A DNA stretch of 21,556 nt, taken from NCBI GenBank assembly GCA_965652975.1, contig CBFGYO010000063.1, positions 1 through 21,556 on the forward strand. Reading direction: 5' to 3'. Below the pieces are notes generated by a model that saw nothing but the letters and a program-made list of their open reading frames with translations, had not been told where the DNA came from and made no database searches. A program made the position numbers and the translations under genes. Of the stretch, positions 15,195 through 21,556 are shown piece by piece; the stretch's first letter is position 1, and every line of letters starts with the position of its first letter. This stretch comes from CADEDV01 sp036374495. GTDB taxonomy: Bacteria; Bacteroidota; Bacteroidia; Chitinophagales; Chitinophagaceae.

Positions 15195-15345
15195 CGAGCT
15201 ACGAGCCTTGAGCTGCGAGCAAAGTCTTAAAATTTGCAACACATTTCCGTGTTAAAGACGGTATGTAATTTATAAGTCGAACGCAGTTAAGTAACATGGC
15301 CTAAGTTCCAGGGCTCGAAGCCCGAGGCTCGCAGCTCGAAGCTGT
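15195..15345. repeat. Inverted element built of tandem heptamers (CGAGCNN family), copy 2
   Basis: The left block (15195-15222) has CGAGCTA, CGAGCCT, TGAGCTG and CGAGCAA. The right block (15311-15345) has the opposite sense: GGGCTCG, AAGCCCG, AGGCTCG, CAGCTCG and AAGCTGT. About 88 bases of unique sequence separate the blocks, against 16 in copy 1. GCTCGCAGCTC is an exact 11-base inverted match between the blocks. The right block begins directly after the murF-alr stop codon, where the transcript would form two 13-base hairpins with UCG loops. Confidence 0.85.
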
Positions 15346-15346
15346 C

Positions 15347-17845
15347 TTATTCCTCATAGTACACCCTCTTCACCCGCTGCGATACTCCCGTCATAATCTC
15401 ATACGGTATCGTCCCTGCCCATTCAGCTACCTGTTGCACAGGTAATTGTTCTCCAAAAACAATCACCTCATCTCCTTCCTCCACACCTGGTATATGCGTA
15501 ATATCAATCATGGTCATATCCATACACACAGTGCCTACAACAGGGGCTTCCTGTTGACGCACAACAACTTTTCCTCTTCCATTGCCAAGTCGCCGCGAAT
15601 AGCCGTCTGCATATCCCAATCGAATGGTGGCAATAATTGCATCCTGATTCATTACTGCTTTTCGATTGTAGCCGACAGACTCGCCAGCTTTCAAATGTTT
15701 GATTTGTGCAACAGTAGATTTTAAAGTTGCTACTGTCTGCAATGAAAGATTGCCCGAACCTGAACTATCCACACCATACAGCCCGATACCCAGGCGCACC
15801 ATATCCATATGCAGGAACGAATGCCGCATAACGGCCGCAGAATTGGCAATATGCCGGATAAATGAATATCCAATAAGCGACTGGAGTTGATCCGATGCTT
15901 CGATAAACTGTTTATACTGACCCAGTGTAAATACATCTTCTGCTACATCCTCGCTCGCAGCCAGATGGGTAAATACAGACTGTATACGGAATGACGATGA
16001 TGAACGCAGAAAATCAGCGAGGCGTGGTATATCATTTAACGTAAATCCCAGGCGATTCATGCCTGTTTCAATTTCGATATGGACAGGGTAAAACTGTATG
16101 CCCTCGTCACGTAAAAATGCATCAAGCGTAAGCAATCCTTCGAATGAATATATTTCAGGTTCAAGATTGTGTTCTACAATTAGATCGTAACTGTTTTCCT
16201 CGGGATTCATAACCATCACAGGTAATGAAATACCTGATTTCCTCAAATCAACACCTTCGTCTGCATATGCCACACCGAGATAGTCTACTTTATGATACTG
16301 AAGTACACCGGCGATTTCTGCACCCCCGCTTCCATATGCAAAAGCTTTCACCATCGCCATCACTTTTGTATTAGGTTTCAATATGCGCTGGTACTCCTTA
16401 AGGTTATGCACGATAGCATTGAGATTGATCTCGAGTACTGTCTGATGCACCTTCTGTTCAAGCCATTTGCTGATGCGTTCGAAAGCAAAAGATCTCGCGC
16501 CTTTCAACAAAATAAAGTTCTCCCTGAACTGGTGCGATATCGCTTCATCCAAAAAATTATCGGTCGACAGGAAAAATGAAACCTCGGGTAATGCTTCTTT
16601 GAACAATAGAAAATGAGAAGAGAGTTGTGGGCCTATGCCAATGAGCCGTTGAACATTCCTGGCTTTAAGTTCGGACGCAACCTGCCTGTATAATATTCCC
16701 GGCTCGATACCTGACTGTGGAATGTCTGAAAGAATGACCGTTGAGGAATAATTCCCCCCCTGTTGCTTCAGGTAATCGAGGGCAATTCCCAACGATGACA
16801 AATCATTGCTATAACTATCATTGATGATATAGCAGTTGTTGATCCCTTTCTTCAATTCCATCCGCATCTCGACAGGCTCAAGTTGCAATAATCGCTGCCT
16901 GATAATCTCCTCTTTGCTTTTAAAGTCAGGGAGATACTCCCATATAAAAGCAATGCATAATAACGCATTTTCTATCGAAGCCTCATCAGTAAAAGGAATG
17001 CTGCATTTAAATTCGCTGAAATGGCTGTCTCTTTCTTTTTTGCGACCGGTAACGGAAAAACTAACACTTGACCTGTTGAAATTTAATGAATGTATTCTTA
17101 TATCATCCTCCGGTTGATTGCCACAGTAAACAATTCGCGCACCGGAATTTTTCAATAATTTTTTACCGGGGTCGTCTTTTGAATGACAAATAACAAGGTT
17201 GGCACCTGCAAATAGCTTTATTTTCTCTTCGAGTTTTTCGTTGTTGTCCCTGAACCCTTCGTTATGGGTATCACCAATATTGGAAAGGATACCAATAGTG
17301 GGTTGAATAATCCGCTCCAGCTTTTCCATTTCACCCGGCATGGAAATACCAGCTTCAAAGATTCCCAGTTCATGATTGTCTTGCAAAAGCCATACGCTGA
17401 GGGGTACACCTATTTGTGAATTGAAACTTTTAGGACTTCTTACAATTCGCACGTCATCCTTCAGTAACTGGTACAACCATTCCTTGATGATCGTTTTGCC
17501 GTTGCTTCCGGTAATACCAACAATCGGTATGTTGAACCTTGCGCGGTGATGTGCTGCCAGTTGCTGCAATGCCTGTAAACTATCAGCTACCTGCAGGAAG
17601 TTTGCACCTGGAAAATCGTCGACTTGTTGTGCTTCCATTACAACAAAATTCCTGACGCCTTTACGATATAGTTCAGGTATAAAGAGGTGACCATTGCGTC
17701 TTGCACCCTTCAATGCAAAGAAAAGCGACGAAGCGGGTACGACGACCTTCCTGCTGTCGAACAAAAGATGCTCAATGATGGTATTGTCATCTACCGGACC
17801 TGTAGCCTTAATGATGGCGGCAATATCAGCTAAATAATAGTTCAC
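15347..17845 (-). CDS. murF-alr: Bifunctional UDP-MurNAc-tripeptide:D-Ala-D-Ala ligase / alanine racemase
   Basis: Two enzymes of peptidoglycan precursor synthesis are fused in 832 residues. The first half (about 1-455) is MurF, which adds D-Ala-D-Ala to the UDP-MurNAc-peptide; its ATP loop is GSNGKT at 113-118 with K117. The second half (about 464-832) is a PLP-dependent alanine racemase, with PLP lysine K500 (AMVKAFAYGSG) and the GYADGY motif at 744-749, whose Y745 is the likely second catalytic base. The fusion is known in Bacteroidota and couples D-Ala supply to its use. The start is GTG at 17843-17845; an in-frame stop just upstream and no nearby ATG support it. The gene follows the TerC-family gene by 14 bases and is probably co-transcribed with it. 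Confidence 0.95.
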   Translation of the reverse strand: MNYYLADIAAIIKATGPVDDNTIIEHLLFDSRKVVVPASSLFFALKGARRNGHLFIPELYRKGVRNFVVMEAQQVDDFPGANFLQVADSLQALQQLAAHHRARFNIPIVGITGSNGKTIIKEWLYQLLKDDVRIVRSPKSFNSQIGVPLSVWLLQDNHELGIFEAGISMPGEMEKLERIIQPTIGILSNIGDTHNEGFRDNNEKLEEKIKLFAGANLVICHSKDDPGKKLLKNSGARIVYCGNQPEDDIRIHSLNFNRSSVSFSVTGRKKERDSHFSEFKCSIPFTDEASIENALLCIAFIWEYLPDFKSKEEIIRQRLLQLEPVEMRMELKKGINNCYIINDSYSNDLSSLGIALDYLKQQGGNYSSTVILSDIPQSGIEPGILYRQVASELKARNVQRLIGIGPQLSSHFLLFKEALPEVSFFLSTDNFLDEAISHQFRENFILLKGARSFAFERISKWLEQKVHQTVLEINLNAIVHNLKEYQRILKPNTKVMAMVKAFAYGSGGAEIAGVLQYHKVDYLGVAYADEGVDLRKSGISLPVMVMNPEENSYDLIVEHNLEPEIYSFEGLLTLDAFLRDEGIQFYPVHIEIETGMNRLGFTLNDIPRLADFLRSSSSFRIQSVFTHLAASEDVAEDVFTLGQYKQFIEASDQLQSLIGYSFIRHIANSAAVMRHSFLHMDMVRLGIGLYGVDSSGSGNLSLQTVATLKSTVAQIKHLKAGESVGYNRKAVMNQDAIIATIRLGYADGYSRRLGNGRGKVVVRQQEAPVVGTVCMDMTMIDITHIPGVEEGDEVIVFGEQLPVQQVAEWAGTIPYEIMTGVSQRVKRVYYEE

Positions 17846-17859
17846 GTATTGATTATTGG

Positions 17860-18828
17860 CTAAATGCTTTCATCCGTAACCTCGGGTGGAACACCCTTCT
17901 TCTTCATAATTATCGAGTAAAAAATGGAACCGCCCAGAAACACCATGATCACGCCAAGTGATATTATCACCTGTATCGTTTTGTCGGGTATCAATTTATT
18001 TACAAAATCCTGGGCTACCATTTTTAGACCTATAAAAGCCAGTACAATGGCAATACCCTGCTGCAGGTAATCAAATTTGCTTACGGCACCACGCAATAGG
18101 AAAAATAGCGAACGTAAACCCAACACAGCGAAAATATTAGAAGTATAGATCACGAGCTTATCCTGCGAAATGCCCATAACAGCAGGAATTGAATCAAGTG
18201 CAAAAACCAGGTCGATTGCTGCCAGCATTACGATCACGACAAACAACGTCGTGTATTTTCTTTTCCCGCCTTCTTTAATGATATACTTGCCCTCGCCATC
18301 GTGTGGCACGAGCGGTAATATCTTTTTCAACCACCGGTAGATCTTTGTATCATGTGGTTCAAACTCCTCATCATCTGATGCGGTAAACATTTTATACCCG
18401 GTATACAACAGAAAAACACCAAAGAGATATAATATCCAGTGAAACTTGTTGACCAGTACCACACCGACTGTAATAAAAATAACGCGGAAGATAACCGCCA
18501 TCAGTATTCCAATAAGTAAAACGCGGCCAAAATATTTTTCCTTGACGGAAAACGATGAGAAAATGAGGATGAAGACAAAAATATTGTCGATACTCAGGCT
18601 CCACTCCATCAGGTAGCCGCTCAGATATTCAAGTGCGAGCTGTTGCCCGTTCTTGATCCACATAAATACAAAAAAACCAATGGCCAGTCCAACCCAGAAG
18701 AATGTTTGGTATAAGGCCTGGCGAATAGTAATTGTTTGATTCTTCTTACTTAACAGGCCGAGATCAAAAATTAGTGCGAGAACTAAAATACATCCAAAAA
18801 CAAGATACGTTAACTGGTCCGATGTCAT
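17860..18828 (-). CDS. TerC/Alx-family integral membrane protein
   Basis: This 322-residue protein has about eight or nine transmembrane helices. The two family motifs are visible: SLSIDNIFVFILIF with D81 in the first half, and AAIDLVFALDSIPAVMG with D206 and D212 in the second. A charged cytoplasmic loop (about 150-190) separates the halves. Members are linked to tellurite resistance (TerC) or manganese export and alkaline response (Alx). The length and the N-terminal helix fit the Alx-type subgroup, and metal (Mn) homeostasis is inference. No other ter genes are nearby. It has an exact -7 promoter box and probably heads the operon with murF-alr. I see no yybP-ykoY-type manganese riboswitch in the short leader. 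Confidence 0.93.
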   Translation of the reverse strand: MTSDQLTYLVFGCILVLALIFDLGLLSKKNQTITIRQALYQTFFWVGLAIGFFVFMWIKNGQQLALEYLSGYLMEWSLSIDNIFVFILIFSSFSVKEKYFGRVLLIGILMAVIFRVIFITVGVVLVNKFHWILYLFGVFLLYTGYKMFTASDDEEFEPHDTKIYRWLKKILPLVPHDGEGKYIIKEGGKRKYTTLFVVIVMLAAIDLVFALDSIPAVMGISQDKLVIYTSNIFAVLGLRSLFFLLRGAVSKFDYLQQGIAIVLAFIGLKMVAQDFVNKLIPDKTIQVIISLGVIMVFLGGSIFYSIIMKKKGVPPEVTDESI

Positions 18829-18829
18829 C

Positions 18830-18897
18830 AGGAGGGTTACTTTTTATAAGAGGCAAAGATAAGGTAACTGTCGAGGGTAACCCTTAGAAACCCTCCT
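18830..18897. promoter_or_regulatory. Inverted repeats flanking the TerC-family promoter
   Basis: AGGAGGGTT (18830-18838) and AACCCTCCT (18889-18897) are perfect 9-base inverted repeats enclosing the promoter. Within them GGGTTAC (18834-18840) also pairs with GTAACCC (18877-18883), and GGGTAACCC at 18875-18883 is itself a palindrome. The nested symmetry around a promoter suggests an operator. The region from 18898 to 18978 shows no structure that I can name. Confidence 0.4.
18854..18861 (-). promoter_or_regulatory. -7 promoter element of the TerC-family gene
   Basis: On the minus strand 18861 to 18854 reads TATCTTTG, an exact TAnnTTTG match 25 bases before the ATG at 18828. It predicts a leader of only about 20 bases. 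Confidence 0.6.
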
Positions 18898-18978
18898 TTG
18901 AAAGTTTCTCACAGAGAGCGTTGCGCATTATTCTTACAAACAACCAGGTTTACACCCAATGAGCCACTGCGAGAAAAC

Positions 18979-20733
18979 TCATACGGCATATTTCCGTCGC
19001 CGAACCTGTTGATAAACCCACCCCGCGAGTATTACGAGCAGGACTGGTAAAGCGATATTCACCATTTGCCAGGTAGCCTTTTGTTCAGTCACCTTTTGTG
19101 AATCAAGCAGGCGCAAAACGATGTCTTTATTCCTTGTTTGGATGATGGCGGGGTTGTTGACCAGGTATTCCATACAGTTTTGCAAAAATTCCCTGTTGGC
19201 AAATTGGTATTCATACTGTGACCCTGCGGTATAAAAATTTAAACCCATGGGTAAGGGACCATTATTTGGTGAAAAATCATTCAACAGCATGTCCCCGTCG
19301 CCCACTACGATTATTTTATTATCAACCGATATATCGCGGAAAGGGACACCAAATGCCTGCAAACTGTCTACCTGCGACTGGGTAGCCCGGTTTCGGTAAA
19401 GCGATGGGAACTTTCCTTCAAGCAGCCAGGCTATAGGAATATTTTTTTGTCTGAATTTGGCATCTTCTGCCGTATTGCGATTTTCATTAAGACTTATTAG
19501 CGCGGGGGTGCTAATAATTCGTGAATTGTCCGATGAAGCCAATAAAGGCGTTTTATCAATTCCAGGTGTGGTAATCGTATCAACCGGGTTGACAAAACGT
19601 CCGGCCACCAGTCCAATATTTTTATTTATCGTATGGTTACCTTTTGATTCAAAGAGGGGATAATAGTTCCAATGCAAAAACTCGTACTGCGGATTTTCGG
19701 CACTTCCACCAACCATAAAAGGCATAAAGTCGCACTGAAGGTCCATCAGCAAACTGCCATTCACTCTTGCTCCATAACGGAACAATAGATCCGTCAAATT
19801 AAGATTTCGATCGTAGGCAACTATTTCCGGTTTGAATCGAAGGCTATCCTGCTCGGCGATCAATGCATCAATGAAGAGCAATAATTTTCCTCCCCTCATT
19901 ACATACTGGTCGATTTTGAATTTTTCGTCTTCGGTGAATTGTAATGTAGGTTTTACCATTACAAGCACTTTGAACGTATCTGGAATAAATGGTTGTGTGT
20001 TGAGGTTTAAAGTGAATAACTGGTAATCGGTACGGAGCACCTGTTCCAGGTGTGCTGTCCTGGGATCGGCATATTGTGGCAATCCATTCATAAGCCTGCT
20101 GCCTACCATTGGCTCGCCATTTCCTATTGAATAACCCACAAGTGGTTTATTGGTATTAATGAGCCCATCGAGTGATTTTGCAAACTGGTATTCCATCATG
20201 GCCTCGGCGCTGTTCATTTCCACGGCAGAAATCATACGCTTACCACCTGAATACAAATTTACCAGTGCCTGTTGTCCTTTGTACTTTACAAGTGCTACAG
20301 GATATACTCTTTTGTTTTCCTGTCCCGCTTTTACCTGTACCGTTAAGTTGATCGGTGATGCGCCAAGGCTTACCAATGTGTCTTCATAGGTGCGGCCTAC
20401 CTGCTCGGGAATTTCTTCCTGTGGTGAGATAAAACGGTAGTGAACTTTTGAACCGTTTTCATCTTTCAGCAATTGCAAAAACTCTTCGGTGCTGTTGGCA
20501 AGTTTACGGAAGCCTGCGGGGAACTCTCCATGCAGGAAAACATCCACCTGCAGATCATCATCCAGCTTGCGCACAATATCTTTTGACGCCTTGCTTAAAG
20601 TATATCGTTTTTCCCTGGTAAGATCCAGCCTCCCGTGATAAATGGACGCAAGGAAGTTGAGTAATATAAGCGATAGCAACACTAATAGCCAGCCTGATCG
20701 GGAACTGAAAACTGATGCAAAACGTTTTTTCAT
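18979..20733 (-). CDS. gldG: Gliding-motility ABC transporter auxiliary protein GldG
   Basis: This 584-residue protein has one N-terminal transmembrane helix (about 14-31). A large extracytoplasmic ABC-transporter auxiliary domain follows (LDLTREKRYTLSKAS at 36-50, a stretch shared by GldG/Gtf-type proteins). A second helix lies near the C-terminus (about 557-574), followed by the basic tail QQVRRRKYAV. GldG acts with GldF and the ATPase GldA in a membrane ABC system needed for gliding in Flavobacterium johnsoniae. In non-gliding Bacteroidota the same pair occurs with an undefined envelope role. Its ATG is one base after the gldF stop codon, so translation is probably coupled. gldA is not in the window and often lies elsewhere in the genome. 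Confidence 0.93.
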   Translation of the reverse strand: MKKRFASVFSSRSGWLLVLLSLILLNFLASIYHGRLDLTREKRYTLSKASKDIVRKLDDDLQVDVFLHGEFPAGFRKLANSTEEFLQLLKDENGSKVHYRFISPQEEIPEQVGRTYEDTLVSLGASPINLTVQVKAGQENKRVYPVALVKYKGQQALVNLYSGGKRMISAVEMNSAEAMMEYQFAKSLDGLINTNKPLVGYSIGNGEPMVGSRLMNGLPQYADPRTAHLEQVLRTDYQLFTLNLNTQPFIPDTFKVLVMVKPTLQFTEDEKFKIDQYVMRGGKLLLFIDALIAEQDSLRFKPEIVAYDRNLNLTDLLFRYGARVNGSLLMDLQCDFMPFMVGGSAENPQYEFLHWNYYPLFESKGNHTINKNIGLVAGRFVNPVDTITTPGIDKTPLLASSDNSRIISTPALISLNENRNTAEDAKFRQKNIPIAWLLEGKFPSLYRNRATQSQVDSLQAFGVPFRDISVDNKIIVVGDGDMLLNDFSPNNGPLPMGLNFYTAGSQYEYQFANREFLQNCMEYLVNNPAIIQTRNKDIVLRLLDSQKVTEQKATWQMVNIALPVLLVILAGWVYQQVRRRKYAV

Positions 20734-20734
20734 C

Positions 20735-21454
20735 TTACCGCTTTAATAAGTTGCGTCGCGTTAGGGTTAAGAAAAGAAAGATCATTGACAGAAAGTAAAT
20801 GATATCCCGCGAATCGATCACACCGCGGCTGATGCTGCGATAGTGAAAATCGATGCCGGCCATCTCCACATAATAATCTGCTCCATTTTGCAATCCTGGT
20901 AATTTACTCACAGCATTAAAGCCGTAATAGAGCAATACACAACCAATCAGCGCCATGATAAATGCCACCACCGCGTTGCTTGTAAAGCTGCTGCAGCATA
21001 TGCCAATGGCAGTAAACACGGCGGCAAGAAAGAACAACCCGATGTAGGCGCCGAGTGTGGCACCGGTATCCAGCCCCTCATTGGATGATAGATGCTGAAT
21101 AGAAAAAAAGTAGACAATTGTAGGCAGCAAAGCGATTATCACTACAGCCAGGCTACCTAAATATTTTCCTCCAATTACCTGCCAGGCGGTAAGCGGGCGG
21201 GTTTGAAGCAATTCAAACGTCCCGGTTTTAAATTCTTCTGAAAAGCTGCGCATGGTTATGGCTGGTATCAGCAATAACAATACCCAGGGCGCGAGTTCGA
21301 AGAAACGATCGAGCGTGGCATAACCGAAATCGAGAATATTATCCTGGAAAACAAAAAGCATCAACCCGTTGACCAACAGAAAAACGATGATGGCTATATA
21401 CCCGGTTAAGCTGCTGAAATATTGACGTAGTTCCTTCTTGTAAACAGACCACAT
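20735..21454 (-). CDS. gldF: Gliding-motility ABC transporter permease GldF
   Basis: This 239-residue permease has about six transmembrane helices of the ABC-2 type. It starts MWSVYKKELRQYFSSLTGY, a typical N-terminus of ABC-2 permeases in which an amphipathic helix precedes the first membrane helix. The segment ITMRSFSEEFKTGTFELL (about 80-97) is the characteristic cytoplasmic coupling stretch. The open frame extends a further 34 codons to the window edge, but that part covers a palindromic repeat and short-word repeats. The ATG at 21452-21454 is therefore the start. A -7-like box TTATTTTG lies 8 bases upstream (21470-21463). It forms one transcription unit with gldG. Confidence 0.93.
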   Translation of the reverse strand: MWSVYKKELRQYFSSLTGYIAIIVFLLVNGLMLFVFQDNILDFGYATLDRFFELAPWVLLLLIPAITMRSFSEEFKTGTFELLQTRPLTAWQVIGGKYLGSLAVVIIALLPTIVYFFSIQHLSSNEGLDTGATLGAYIGLFFLAAVFTAIGICCSSFTSNAVVAFIMALIGCVLLYYGFNAVSKLPGLQNGADYYVEMAGIDFHYRSISRGVIDSRDIIYFLSMIFLFLTLTRRNLLKR

Positions 21455-21509
21455 AGTGTGTGCAAAATAAGGGAAAGAAAGGAAGAAACAGAGCAGGGTT
21501 GCACGCAAA

Positions 21510-21556
21510 CCTGCCTGCCGGCAGGCGGGGAACGCAAAGAAGCGCAAAGCGCGCAA
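21510..21556. repeat. Palindromic REP-like element with short-word tail upstream of gldF
   Basis: GCCTGCCGGCAGGC (21513-21526) is a perfect 14-base palindrome. Pairing extends to 21510-21529 with one mismatch. Next to it, 21531-21556 consists of variations of GCGCAAAG and CGCAAAG. Palindromes of this GC-rich type are dispersed in many Bacteroidota genomes and, when read through, give peptides like ACRQAG at gene starts, as happens here in the spurious gldF extension. Confidence 0.7.

Noticed and set aside
15147..15242. 32-codon extension of the lspA frame.
   Set aside because: It encodes heptamer repeat sequence and the -7 box lies inside it; MVKLRNVFF is the normal LspA start.
18829..18978. 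Manganese riboswitch (yybP-ykoY) in front of the TerC/Alx-family gene.
   Set aside because: The predicted leader is only about 20 bases, and I see none of the expected conserved loop sequences in the 150 bases upstream.

Overview
The window looks like a chromosomal segment of a Bacteroidota bacterium, probably of the Chitinophagaceae or a close relative. The family placement is inference. The phylum is supported by the gliding-motility ABC genes gldF and gldG, a secreted protein with a type IX secretion C-terminal sorting domain, a MurF-alanine racemase fusion, a propeller-type LytS-like sensor kinase, and at least four promoter elements of the Bacteroidota -7 form TAnnTTTG. I see no tRNA or rRNA gene, transposase, integrase or CRISPR array.

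Left part (1-7414). A LytTR-type response regulator (cut by the window edge) and its large periplasmic-propeller histidine kinase run on the minus strand. Divergent from them, across a 374-base intergenic region, are a secreted fibre protein of about 28 head repeats ending in a self-cleaving S74 chaperone domain, a stand-alone LytTR DNA-binding protein, and an unrecognised membrane protein. The intergenic region carries a textbook-looking LytTR site (two 9-base direct repeats 12 bases apart) just upstream of the kinase gene, and a perfect 17-base palindrome on the fibre-gene side.

Middle (7415-14397). An enoyl-CoA hydratase and a GH29 alpha-L-fucosidase converge with two bases between their stop codons. 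Next come class II fumarase with a clear intrinsic terminator, a small gene of unknown function, and a secreted protein with a type IX sorting domain.

Right part (14445-21556), all minus strand. In transcription order: gldF, gldG, a TerC/Alx-family membrane protein, the MurF-Alr fusion and lspA. Most of these serve the envelope: gliding/secretion, peptidoglycan precursor synthesis and lipoprotein maturation. The partly overlapping theme with the left part is cell-surface biogenesis.

The most unusual signal is not a gene. Four intergenic elements are built the same way, from short words of 7 or 8 bases tandemly repeated within two arms that are inverted relative to each other. Each family uses a different word: GTGRAAAT at 7421-7515, CGAGCNN at 9766-9837 and again at 15195-15345, and AGATAAA at 11790-11875. 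Three of them end within about 10-25 bases of a predicted promoter (enoyl-CoA hydratase, fumarase, lspA). A fifth palindromic element with its own short-word tail precedes gldF.
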